A DNA stretch of 64,000 bases, from the NCBI GenBank assembly GCA_045660385.1, contig JAZRDT010000157.1, positions 15,162 to 79,161 of the forward strand, read 5' to 3'. Positions 52,621 to 61,636 of the stretch are shown here, one piece after another. This stretch comes from UBA1189 sp045660385. GTDB lineage: Bacteria > Bacteroidota > Bacteroidia > Bacteroidales > Bacteroidaceae. Positions within the stretch are counted from its first letter, which is position 1; the number at the start of each line of letters is the position of its first letter. Under the pieces are notes generated by a model. That model saw nothing but the letters and a program-made list of their open reading frames with translations. It was not told the DNA's origin and did no database searches. Position numbers and translations under genes: made by a program.

Positions 52621-53415
52621 ATGCGCAAGCGAGAAAAGGCTGCATATATTATAGGTGTCGCGGTAGTTACAACACTTTTTACCGTGATAACCAAGCCCTC
52701 GCTGCACCCCATCGACACGCATGTCATGCCCGATAGCACCGCAATGGAAGACACCGTAGTGCCCACATTCCGCATATCGGTCTATGATAGCATATTTCAA
52801 CATTACGCCGACACCATCGGATGGGACTGGAAAATGCTGGCAGCCGTGGCTTATGTAGAGTCAAAATTCGACACCGCAGCCGTATCCAATGTCGGGGCGC
52901 AAGGCTTGATGCAGATGATGCCGCAAACAGCTCGCGCCATGGGAGTACCCGAAGGCAAGGAGCGTGACCCCGAAGAGAGTGTGCGGGCAGCGGTAGACTA
53001 CTTTGCCTACCTGTCACGAATGTTCCGTCGTGTTCCTGAGAGCGAACGCATCCATTTCGTTCTCGCCTCCTACAATGCAGGTTTCGGGCACATCCAGGAT
53101 GCTATGCGTCTGGCCGAGAAATACGGAAAGAACCGCCATGTGTGGAACAACAATGTAGAGACCTTCCTGCGTCTCAAGAACGATTCTGTTTACTACACCG
53201 ACTCGCTCTGCCGCAATGGCCGCTTCACAGGAGTGGAGACCACGCTCTTCGTTCGCAAGGTGCAACATAAGTACAGTGAATACTGTCTGCGCGAGGAACG
53301 CTATTGGACCACTCACCGTGACACCACACACTACAAGCCATTAGGCATACCGGTATGCATAGAGGAGGATATGGCCGCCACAAACACTGATAGCAACACA
53401 TCACCCCTGTTATGA
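52621..53415 (+). CDS. Membrane-anchored lytic transglycosylase (SLT domain)
   Basis: 264 residues. One N-terminal membrane helix (about 8-26). SLT fold with catalytic Glu in AVAYVESKFDTAAVS (about 81), GAQGLMQMMPQTARAMGVP and LASYNAGFGHIQDAM, all GH23 signatures. It cleaves peptidoglycan to 1,6-anhydroMurNAc products at the periplasmic face. The last 70 residues are Arg/Tyr/Thr-rich and not assigned. It overlaps the helicase gene by 4 bp. Confidence 0.88.
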   Translation: MRKREKAAYIIGVAVVTTLFTVITKPSLHPIDTHVMPDSTAMEDTVVPTFRISVYDSIFQHYADTIGWDWKMLAAVAYVESKFDTAAVSNVGAQGLMQMMPQTARAMGVPEGKERDPEESVRAAVDYFAYLSRMFRRVPESERIHFVLASYNAGFGHIQDAMRLAEKYGKNRHVWNNNVETFLRLKNDSVYYTDSLCRNGRFTGVETTLFVRKVQHKYSEYCLREERYWTTHRDTTHYKPLGIPVCIEEDMAATNTDSNTSPLL

Positions 53416-56321
53416 GCCATCCCGACCGACTGCGTTTACGGATACACCACATCGAACATCCTTACCTGCACGGCACTGATGCCGAAGGCAGGATGTATCG
53501 TTGTAGCATTCGCGATTCACACTACATTGCCGATATGGAGGCCCTTTCGGAGGGAGACACCGTGATGCTGCTTGACATCAACTCCGAGACTGACGACACT
53601 ATGAGCGCCCAGCGCCTCATCCTTGAGCCCGACTACCTCATCGACATCAGTTCGCTTTCTGCCTGCTTCTCCGAGAGCGGTCCACATCCAATGCGCTACC
53701 TGCTATCGTTGCTTGCACCCAAGGAGGTGACCAAACCCATCTTATTAGGAAATACGGCCAACCAGTTTCTCGACGACTGCGTAAACCACACCCCTGAGCG
53801 CCCGGCCTCCTTCGACACCTCTATACGTAAAGCCTTTGCTGCCGATGCATTGAAGTTTGCCGTATGCCCCGACATCAATGCATCCTTCTTTCAGGAGGCC
53901 CGCGACCAATATGCCCATATACTACGTTCGGTTGAGGCACTACACCAGCGATACCCCCAAGGGGCTACCGAGGGAGGCGCCATGCTCGAGCCCTCATTCA
54001 TTTGTCCGACACTCGGTCTGCAAGGCCGTCTCGACTACCTACAAAGCAATCTCCGTTGTCTTGTAGAACTCAAGTCGGGCAAGGCCGACGAATACTACAG
54101 TAAGCCCCAAGGGCCAAAGCAGAGCCACACTGCGCAGCTGATGCTCTACCGCGAGATGCTACACCTCAACATTGGCATTCCCCGTGAGGAGATCAGCAGC
54201 ATGCTCCTTTACTCACGCTATCCACTCTTCTTCGATGGTAGCCAACACGCCCCTATCGTAGACGAGGCATTGACACTGCGCAATGCCATCGTACGCCTTA
54301 TGCGACAGTTGGTTGTCGAGGCAGACACAGCCAGTATCTTCAGCCAGCTGACTCCCGAGACGCTGAACACCCGCCCTCTCACCGGACGTTTGTGGAGCGA
54401 CTACCTGCGTCCCCAGCTAATCCGCATGCTTGTCCCCTTCCACACAACCGACAATATTACACTGAGCTACTTCTACCGTTACCTGCGCTTCACCGCCACC
54501 GAACAATACCTTGCCAAGGTGGGACGTAGCGAGCGTGACCGGGCACAGAGTCACCTCTGGTGCCGTACGGAAGAAGAAAAGCTTGCCGAAGGCGATTTTG
54601 TAGGAGAGCTACACCTAATAGCGTTCGCCCACGACGATGGCTGCGGGTACGACAGACTCACATTCACCCTACCTGCCAGTGACAACGTTCCCAACTTCAG
54701 ACAAGGCGACATGGTGTTGTTCTATATCAAGGAATGTCCAGCCGACAGTGCATCGACACAACAAGTACACAAGGGAACCCTACTACAAATTGATGCCCAC
54801 ACCCTAAGCATCGGGTTGCGCCAGCACCAACACAGTTCGGCCGTGTTCCCCACTACGGCGACTTACGCAATGGAGCACGACGTCAGCGACAGTGTGTTCG
54901 GTTCACTCTACCGCAGCCTCTACACGCTACTACAGGCGCCCGACAAGACCAAGCAACTCCTACTGGGAAACGCCACACCACGCACCGACGTCACACAACA
55001 GCTTGTAGGCCACTATCCTGGGGCACAGACCAATGCCATCGTGACAACCATCAAGCAGGCCTCAGACTATGCCCTCATCGTAGGAGCGCCAGGAGCAGGC
55101 AAAACCTCCATCCTACTACGCTCCATCGTAGAGGAGTACTATAGGCACACCCATAGCAACATTCTCCTGATGGCCTACACCAACCGAGCCGTAGATGAGA
55201 TATGCCAAGCCCTGGAACGTATCGATGAGCACCCTCCCTACCTGCGTTTGGGCAGCGAGCAGAGCTGCGACGAACGCTATGCCCACCGCACGCTTGCCCG
55301 GCAGACCGCCACGCTAGGCAATCGCGACGAAGTGCGTGCGCTCATTGCCAACACACGCATCGTGGTAAGCACCGTGAGCACAGCATCGGCACGGCCGGAA
55401 CTATTTACGGCCAAGGAGTTTCACCTCACTGTCATTGACGAAGCATCACAGATTCTCGAGCCGCAGATCATCGGCCTTTTGTCCACACTAAGGAGTAAGT
55501 TTGTGCTCATCGGAGACCACAAGCAATTGCCAGCCATCGCACTGCAGAGCGATGAAGAGGCTGCCATTGACACACCTGCGCTACGCGAACTGGGCTTCAG
55601 CTGTTGCAAGCAGTCGCTCTTCGAGCGCCTCTACCATCGCCTTATCAGCACAGGGCATCCCGAATGCATCGCCACCCTCTACCAGCAAGGCCGTATGCAC
55701 CCCGAGGTGAGCCACTTTGCCAATCAGCGTTTCTACAATAGTCGACTGCAGCCAGTTCCGCTACCTCACCAGACGACTTCATTGTCCTATGCAGTCTATG
55801 ACCATCAATGTCCTATGCAGACCCTTGTGGCCCAACACCGCACGGCCTTCATACCTTGCCAACCCCCACAAAAGGAGGAGCGCTTTAAGACCAACAGCCA
55901 TGAGGCGCAGCTATGCGCTTCATTGGTAGCGACCATCATCAAGCTATACCAGGCCAACAATCTTCCCTACGATGCGCATCAAACCATCGGCATCATTGCC
56001 CCATTCCGCAACCAAGGAGCGCTTATCCGTCACGCATTGGCCGCATTGGATATGGAGGAGTTCACCCTTCCTATCAGTATCGACACCGTGGAGCGCTACC
56101 AAGGTAGCCAGCGCGACATCATCATTTACTGCACCACAGTGACCTCACCCGAACAGATGGAACTGATTGTAGAGACCACTCCACAGAGCGACAGTCCCTT
56201 CCCTCTTGACCGCAAGCTCAATGTGGCTCTTACCCGTGCACGACAACAGCTCTTCGTTATCGGCATTCCACATGTATTGGAAAGCGATGCAAACTACCGC
56301 GCTTTGATACAGGAATTGTAA
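53412..56321 (+). CDS. Nuclease-helicase (Dna2-like: PD-(D/E)XK plus superfamily 1 helicase)
   Basis: 969 residues. N-terminal part (about 95-260) contains a PD-(D/E)XK-type motif CLVELKSGKADEYYSK (about 216-231) preceded by LGLQGRLDYL. C-terminal UPF1-like helicase: Walker A VGAPGAGKTS (about 557), motif II VIDEASQI (about 674), III GDHKQLPA (about 701), V VERYQGSQRD (about 894), VI VALTRARQQLFVIG (about 938). The two-part order matches Dna2 and AAA_11/AAA_12 repair helicases. A role in DNA end-processing or repair is likely. Whether an Fe-S cluster is present cannot be told from position alone. It follows the transglycosylase with a 4-bp overlap. Confidence 0.87.
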   Translation: MSHPDRLRLRIHHIEHPYLHGTDAEGRMYRCSIRDSHYIADMEALSEGDTVMLLDINSETDDTMSAQRLILEPDYLIDISSLSACFSESGPHPMRYLLSLLAPKEVTKPILLGNTANQFLDDCVNHTPERPASFDTSIRKAFAADALKFAVCPDINASFFQEARDQYAHILRSVEALHQRYPQGATEGGAMLEPSFICPTLGLQGRLDYLQSNLRCLVELKSGKADEYYSKPQGPKQSHTAQLMLYREMLHLNIGIPREEISSMLLYSRYPLFFDGSQHAPIVDEALTLRNAIVRLMRQLVVEADTASIFSQLTPETLNTRPLTGRLWSDYLRPQLIRMLVPFHTTDNITLSYFYRYLRFTATEQYLAKVGRSERDRAQSHLWCRTEEEKLAEGDFVGELHLIAFAHDDGCGYDRLTFTLPASDNVPNFRQGDMVLFYIKECPADSASTQQVHKGTLLQIDAHTLSIGLRQHQHSSAVFPTTATYAMEHDVSDSVFGSLYRSLYTLLQAPDKTKQLLLGNATPRTDVTQQLVGHYPGAQTNAIVTTIKQASDYALIVGAPGAGKTSILLRSIVEEYYRHTHSNILLMAYTNRAVDEICQALERIDEHPPYLRLGSEQSCDERYAHRTLARQTATLGNRDEVRALIANTRIVVSTVSTASARPELFTAKEFHLTVIDEASQILEPQIIGLLSTLRSKFVLIGDHKQLPAIALQSDEEAAIDTPALRELGFSCCKQSLFERLYHRLISTGHPECIATLYQQGRMHPEVSHFANQRFYNSRLQPVPLPHQTTSLSYAVYDHQCPMQTLVAQHRTAFIPCQPPQKEERFKTNSHEAQLCASLVATIIKLYQANNLPYDAHQTIGIIAPFRNQGALIRHALAALDMEEFTLPISIDTVERYQGSQRDIIIYCTTVTSPEQMELIVETTPQSDSPFPLDRKLNVALTRARQQLFVIGIPHVLESDANYRALIQEL

Positions 56322-56420
56322 TGGATTCGTTTGCATGAATCGTTAATGGAGTAGCTACTTATCCGAACATCACTCATGTTCTTTCCTTAGTATGATGATT
56401 GCTTATTGGGAATCAACAAC

Positions 56421-56449
56421 AAAACCGTGTGTTTTGAACACACGGTTTT
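56421..56449. terminator. Bidirectional terminator between helicase and the B12 operon
   Basis: AAAACCGTGTGT / ACACACGGTTTT around a short TTTGA loop lies between the convergent helicase and 1262-residue protein genes. Confidence 0.85.
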
Positions 56450-56544
56450 ATAGATATAAAGGATCAATACAGACATTCAGTTGAATACGGCCTATCGGTA
56501 ATATCGAAAAAGTGCACCCATCGAATTAAAAATGATAGTTTGGG

Positions 56545-59500
56545 TTATTTCAAATAGTATCTCTTGCCATTGATGATGTATACACCACCTCTCAAGTTCT
56601 TGGTGTCCGTCACCTTACGGCCGCTGAGATCGTAAATTGTCAATTGTGAATTGTGAATTGTCAATTGAAGAACGTCACTTTCGATATTGGCCGTGTAGGT
56701 CACATCATGGGCAGGCATGGTCTCGTAGGTGTCACCTATCCATCCGAGGAACTCATCACCTTCTGTCGTAGGCTCGTATACATACTCGGGGATAGTCTCT
56801 CCATAGGCCACTTCAGCTGTGTGTACCAGCTCATCGCCTACGTAGTAGTACACCTTATAGATGTTGACGGTATATGTACCACTAATGGTCACATCACTTG
56901 CAGGCATGGCCTCAGGCACTTCGCTCCATCCGCTGAAGGTGTAGCCCTCCTTGACGGGCTCGGCAATCGGTGTGATGGCTGCTCCGTACTCGATGCTGCC
57001 GGTAGCGTATACCTCACCATCGACAACGTAGGTGAGTGCGTAGGTGATCTTGTGATATTCCACATAAAGCGTGCTATCGGCACTAACCTCTGTCAACTCT
57101 TCGCCATCGAGAGAGGTTTTCCAGATGGTTTGGTGGCCTTCGACGTCCTCGAATTGTGGTAGTGCACCATTGGTGTAGAGTGAATCGACATCCGCTGATA
57201 GGTTGGTGGTGTAGGTAACCTTGTATACACGCTCGCCGCCGAGCACGGGATAGGTGTCGATACCTATCTTCTGGCCGAAAGCTTCGCCCAAAAGGTAGGC
57301 TACCTCACCAGATGCCATCTGTTCGCTTGTCACGGTGGTTTGTCCTTCGAAGATGTCGTATTCCTGTATGGCAAAGATGTTCTGAGCATTGTCCTTCGCT
57401 GTGGTGCCACCGATGCAGGCTGCTACCTTATTTCCGGTAATCGTGCCCAGGCTGAATACATTTTCGATGACGGCGCTCTTATGGTTGTATCCAGCCACAC
57501 CGGCACAGTTGGTCGTACCCGTGATGTCGCCCAGGTTATACGAATTGGTGAGCGTAGCGGTTGACTGTGATACGGAGCCTGTGATGCCGCCAACATAGGT
57601 GGATGCGCCTGTAACCTTAGCCTTGTTGGCGCAGCGGTCTACGGTTGCCTTTGGACCTATAAAGGCTACGACACCTGCTACATATTGCTTGGCATTGACC
57701 TCGCCACTGACGGTGATGCCGCTGATGTGGCTATTCGTCGTGTAGCCGAAGAGTGCCTGATAGGTAAGGGTGTTGTTGATGTAGAGTCCGTCGATGGTGT
57801 GTCCGTCGCCAGTGAAGGTGCCTTGGTAGGCTGTGTTTGACTTGCTGCCACCGATAGGTGTCCAGTCGTGGCCGCAGAGGTCGATGTCGCTCACGAGTTT
57901 GGCCGATAGCTTATAGTCACCGCCATTGACCTTGGCTGCAAACCATGCCAGCTCGGCACCGCTGCTGATCTGATATACGTTGTCCTCGCATCGGGGCTCG
58001 GTGAGAGTGGTTCCGTCCCATGCGTTATCGGCTGCCTTGACCATCTCTATGATGCAGGTTTGCTCTCCCTCGGCATCGTCGGCAATGGTCAGCGTGGTGC
58101 GGAAACAGCGGTAGCCAGGCTTGGAGGCCTTGATGATGTAGGTGCCGTAGGTGGCGGCATATATGCCATTGGCATCGGGACGCAGTGTATCTCCCTCTTG
58201 GGTGATGGTGTACTGTATGCTGTCGACATCGGATTGGAGGTTGATGACGAAGTACTTTGTCTCGGTGATGGGGATACGCACCTCGGGAAGCTGACCGAAA
58301 TAGGTCTTGTGAGCAATGGCAGTGAAGTTTGGCGAACGGCCCTGGTTCTTACGAATGTCGCGATGGGCACCGATGGGGTCACCGAATCCGTTGACCTGCA
58401 CTACGCCCTGGTCCATGACGAGCTCAGCTGCGGTGTAGTCGGCGGGGATGTCTACGGTTACCATCTGTGCCGTAGGTGCTGAAGCGAAGGTGTACTGCCC
58501 TGCACCGAGAATGAGTGACGAACCGTTGGGAATATTATTGTAGGTCACATAGGCCGACATGTTGTATATGCCAGCCAGCTTGTTGGCAGGGTGATGTAGA
58601 CCGCTGTACTGAATCTTGACTTTGTCGCCGGCCTGAAAGATGGTGCTTCCCTCACGGCTCGCATTGGTGATCTCGCGATGGCAGGGCTTGGCTGTCAGCA
58701 CCTGATAGATGGAGTTGCCCATGGCGTCGGTGAGCTTGACTATCTGTCGGCCCTCCTTCAACAAGAGGGTATATGAGCCGTCGTCATTCTTGCGTACGCC
58801 CTCTGTGGTGAATCCGTGGTAGGTTGCCATCTGCTCACCGATGGTGGGGTATGCGATCTCGATATGGTCGACGCCCTCAGGGGTGAAGGTGTAGGTAGCA
58901 CCCTCTTCAGTATCGAGGTAATAGAACACGTCGTGCTCGGCATCGACATACTTGCCTGCAGTCTTCAGGGCTCCCTCGTTGTAGTCCTCATTGATGAACA
59001 TGTTGGGTTGCATGGTAGTGGCATCGTCGCCTACAGAAACCACATAGGCTACTGTGTTCTCGGGCCAGATGGCGCCCCAGTACTCACCGCCCATATAGGG
59101 GGTCTTGGTGAGCGAGTCGGCCTTGGCGTTGTACTTATAGTAGTTCAGTGCTATAGCATCATAGGTAACCAGGACGATAGCCGTACCCTTGCCTACTGCC
59201 TTGATGGTAGACCATGTCTCTGTAGTGGAGTGCGCATTGTCGATCTCGATGACACCGGTGCTGGGGTTTCCATCAAGGTCGATGATGGTGTAGTGAAAGT
59301 CGGGCTCGGTGAAGTAGTTGGCCGTCTGTGTGTCGGTCAGCTGCCACGAACGCATGGCGAGTGCGTCATAGGTGTCGCCAACCTTCAGTTGCAGGTGTCC
59401 ACGTTCATTGATGTTGACAAGGATATTACCTGTCTCGTATCCGCCATTCCAGTTCACGTCATGCTTGATGGTTTTAGGACCGAAGGCCTCGTAGCTGCTG

Positions 59501-60333
59501 GCAGAGAACTTGAGGTACGAGTTTTCTCCACCATCGATATCCATGGTGAAGTATCCAGCCTGGGTGAGCCCACCGGGCTTCCATGTACGGAAGTTGTATA
59601 CCTGATTGTCGGCAAGACGGTAATGTACCTTTTTCATGTCGCCCTCAATGACGGTCTTTACGGACTCTACCTTGGTGAAGTTTGTGAAATGGCTAAACTT
59701 CTTACCTATAAACATCTCGGCATCTGCGGGTATGGTTGCGATATAGTCCCCTCCCATGGGGATAGCACCACTTACGGTGATACCGGCTGTTAAGGTGCCG
59801 CTGCGATCGTTGGTCATATAGCCCTCGGCCTGATGCTCCTCGTTGGGGATGAGCGATACGTAGTAGCTATTGCCCACCAGTGCCAGGAAGGTCTTGCGGC
59901 CTGCAGTGACACTATTGCCCAATGTCACCACCATGCGCTCGCCCTCGCGGGAAGATACATCTACAGAGATGGTGTAGTCCTTGCCGGCCTCCCAATTGGT
60001 CTTGTCTTCGTGCTTGTTCGTCGCATAGACGGTGTTGGTCAAGATTGAGAATTCTTGCTGCACGCTGTCTTCGCTCACATTCAGTTCGATAGTTCCATTT
60101 ATCGTCGTGCTATCTTTGGCATAGGCTGAGAGTACATACACACCTGCGGGTAGATCCAACGTGTATATTCTGTCTACGGCCTCACCTACATCAAGGGTGT
60201 CTCCTGTAGCCTTGTCCACAAGAGCCATCCACGGAGAAGTGGTGTTCATCTTCATGGTGACATTTACATTGGCCGACTGTATACTCATACAGCATGCTAA
60301 CACTGCGGCCAAACTCAAAAGTAACTTTTTCAT
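56545..60333 (-). CDS. Large surface protein of the B12 operon, with GLUG-like and InlB-type repeats and a T9SS-like tail
   Basis: 1262 residues; signal peptide about 1-20 (SIQSAN), no lipobox. The N-terminal 750 residues are beta-rich and of unknown fold, with several Ig-like segments. About 800-1010 holds GLUG-like repeats (ISGITVSGEVNAKQYVAGVV, YVGGITGSVSQ). About 1050-1210 holds two Listeria/Bacteroides-type repeats (EGYTFSGWSEVPEAMPASDV, GDEFLGWIGDTYETMPAHDV). The end reads IYDLSGRKVTDTKNL, then GGVYIINGKRYYLK, a short T9SS-like sorting tail. It is the third gene of the cobalamin-riboswitch operon, 31 bp after the BtuG-like gene, so a role in capturing corrinoids or in scaffolding is inferred. 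It might instead be a general adhesin. Confidence 0.75.
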   Translation of the reverse strand: MKKLLLSLAAVLACCMSIQSANVNVTMKMNTTSPWMALVDKATGDTLDVGEAVDRIYTLDLPAGVYVLSAYAKDSTTINGTIELNVSEDSVQQEFSILTNTVYATNKHEDKTNWEAGKDYTISVDVSSREGERMVVTLGNSVTAGRKTFLALVGNSYYVSLIPNEEHQAEGYMTNDRSGTLTAGITVSGAIPMGGDYIATIPADAEMFIGKKFSHFTNFTKVESVKTVIEGDMKKVHYRLADNQVYNFRTWKPGGLTQAGYFTMDIDGGENSYLKFSASSYEAFGPKTIKHDVNWNGGYETGNILVNINERGHLQLKVGDTYDALAMRSWQLTDTQTANYFTEPDFHYTIIDLDGNPSTGVIEIDNAHSTTETWSTIKAVGKGTAIVLVTYDAIALNYYKYNAKADSLTKTPYMGGEYWGAIWPENTVAYVVSVGDDATTMQPNMFINEDYNEGALKTAGKYVDAEHDVFYYLDTEEGATYTFTPEGVDHIEIAYPTIGEQMATYHGFTTEGVRKNDDGSYTLLLKEGRQIVKLTDAMGNSIYQVLTAKPCHREITNASREGSTIFQAGDKVKIQYSGLHHPANKLAGIYNMSAYVTYNNIPNGSSLILGAGQYTFASAPTAQMVTVDIPADYTAAELVMDQGVVQVNGFGDPIGAHRDIRKNQGRSPNFTAIAHKTYFGQLPEVRIPITETKYFVINLQSDVDSIQYTITQEGDTLRPDANGIYAATYGTYIIKASKPGYRCFRTTLTIADDAEGEQTCIIEMVKAADNAWDGTTLTEPRCEDNVYQISSGAELAWFAAKVNGGDYKLSAKLVSDIDLCGHDWTPIGGSKSNTAYQGTFTGDGHTIDGLYINNTLTYQALFGYTTNSHISGITVSGEVNAKQYVAGVVAFIGPKATVDRCANKAKVTGASTYVGGITGSVSQSTATLTNSYNLGDITGTTNCAGVAGYNHKSAVIENVFSLGTITGNKVAACIGGTTAKDNAQNIFAIQEYDIFEGQTTVTSEQMASGEVAYLLGEAFGQKIGIDTYPVLGGERVYKVTYTTNLSADVDSLYTNGALPQFEDVEGHQTIWKTSLDGEELTEVSADSTLYVEYHKITYALTYVVDGEVYATGSIEYGAAITPIAEPVKEGYTFSGWSEVPEAMPASDVTISGTYTVNIYKVYYYVGDELVHTAEVAYGETIPEYVYEPTTEGDEFLGWIGDTYETMPAHDVTYTANIESDVLQLTIHNSQLTIYDLSGRKVTDTKNLRGGVYIINGKRYYLK
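56636..56668 (-). repeat. AATTGTCAATTGTGAATTG repeat within the 1262-residue protein gene
   Basis: Low-complexity copies of AATTGTCA/AATTGTGA encode the stretch LTIHNSQLTIYDL just before the sorting tail. A related AATTGAAAATT string lies between mutS2 and the TRIC gene, so an intergenic repeat may have been captured into the reading frame. Confidence 0.6.
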
Positions 60334-60364
60334 TTTTTCTAGTTTGTTAAAAGATGGTTAATAT

Positions 60365-61636
60365 TTAATGTTTGTATATCTTCTTTCCATTGTCTATATA
60401 GATGCCTCGTGTGGAGAGTCCGTCCATGCGCACTCCTCGCATGTCATATATCCCGTAGGAGGTGGTAGGCTTGGCATCATTGGTGGCAGACTCTATTCCT
60501 GTGAACTCCATGCCATCGGGCGGTAGCGCCAGGAAGTGTGCCGGATTGATATATACCTTGTGTCTGCCGAGGAAGACCCCTTCGGGCGACCACTGTATCA
60601 ATGCACCAGCTGCAGCAAAGGAGCCGGCATCGGTGGCATAGATATATCCAGTGTAGGGGTTGACATATACACCATAAGGCATGCCTAAATCTTTCAGGTC
60701 GTCGAGCATCGTGCCAGGCAAGGACTCTTCCACTCCGCCTGCCCCTTCGGTAGCCATCACCTCGCGAGGGTCGATGACTACGTAGTTGAACTTATACTCG
60801 CTGGTGTAATAGGAGAACCGTGCACCGATAGCCAGGAAATTGCCATCAAGCATCGTGCAGCTGTAGGTAGAGGCATACTCCAGTACGACAAAGCAGTCAT
60901 CGCTGCCAGCTAAAGCCGCCTCACAGTCAAAGATGACTGTGGCAGCAGGAATATCGTAATAGTCGCCAGGGGAGTTGATGCACAGGTACTGGTCCGACTG
61001 CGACAGCTTGCCATAGAGGTTTATCTGGCCCGTGTCGACATCTCTCACCAGCTGCATAGTCTCCGCATCGATGATGCTCACGGTCGTTTCATACTCATGG
61101 TCTTCCTGAAACGCATAGCCGCCCGTGTTGGCCACGAAGAGATGTCCCTTGTAGTAAGCTATGCCCTCAGGCTCGTATCCCACCTCACAGGTAGCGACAA
61201 CCTCGAACGTATGGATGTCAATCTTGGCCACATACCCCTTTGTAAACATTTCGTAGCCATTGATGGTGCCACACTCATGACCATAGGAAGATACATAAAC
61301 ATATCTGCCGTCGGTGGCGAGTTTGCGGTTGTTAGGCACATCTTCTGTCTCGGCCACACGCTTCCCATCGGGTGATATGAATTGGATGATGTTGCTCCAG
61401 TTGATTGTTATGGCAATGAGGTCTTCGTTTATTTGGATGATGTCGTTGGGGGTGTCACCAAGTTTTCGTTTGTTGGCGTCTCTGAACCACTGGTTGCTGA
61501 CAATCTCACCATCTTCGAAGTAGGAGATCTTGCCATTGTCGGACTGCCAGTTGCCTTCGTTCAGCAGGATGATACGCTCCTGAGCCTGTACGTTCAAGGC
61601 GATGGAGCAGAGGAGTGATAGAATCAGTTTTTTCAT
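60365..61636 (-). CDS. BtuG-like beta-propeller corrinoid-binding protein with T9SS-like tail
   Basis: 423 residues; signal peptide about 1-18 (LNVQAQ) without a lipobox Cys. The YncE/DUF5074-type seven-blade propeller has repeats such as KLATDGRYVYVSSYGHECGT, VAKIDIHTFEVVATCEVGYE, PEGIAYYKGHLFVANTGGYA and VNPYTGYIYATDAGSF. In Bacteroides, BtuG is a surface lipoprotein of this fold that binds B12 very tightly and sits on BtuB. Here the lipobox is replaced by an ordinary signal peptide and a C-terminal IYDMRGVRMDGLSTRGIYI then NGKKIYKH tail, suggesting T9SS export. It overlaps the btuB gene by 4 bp. Confidence 0.82.
   Translation of the reverse strand: MKKLILSLLCSIALNVQAQERIILLNEGNWQSDNGKISYFEDGEIVSNQWFRDANKRKLGDTPNDIIQINEDLIAITINWSNIIQFISPDGKRVAETEDVPNNRKLATDGRYVYVSSYGHECGTINGYEMFTKGYVAKIDIHTFEVVATCEVGYEPEGIAYYKGHLFVANTGGYAFQEDHEYETTVSIIDAETMQLVRDVDTGQINLYGKLSQSDQYLCINSPGDYYDIPAATVIFDCEAALAGSDDCFVVLEYASTYSCTMLDGNFLAIGARFSYYTSEYKFNYVVIDPREVMATEGAGGVEESLPGTMLDDLKDLGMPYGVYVNPYTGYIYATDAGSFAAAGALIQWSPEGVFLGRHKVYINPAHFLALPPDGMEFTGIESATNDAKPTTSYGIYDMRGVRMDGLSTRGIYIDNGKKIYKH

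Noticed and set aside
58816..59793. 325-codon plus-strand ORF opposite the 1262-residue protein
   Set aside because: It lies fully antisense to a supported long gene and has repetitive Val/Gly composition typical of shadow frames.
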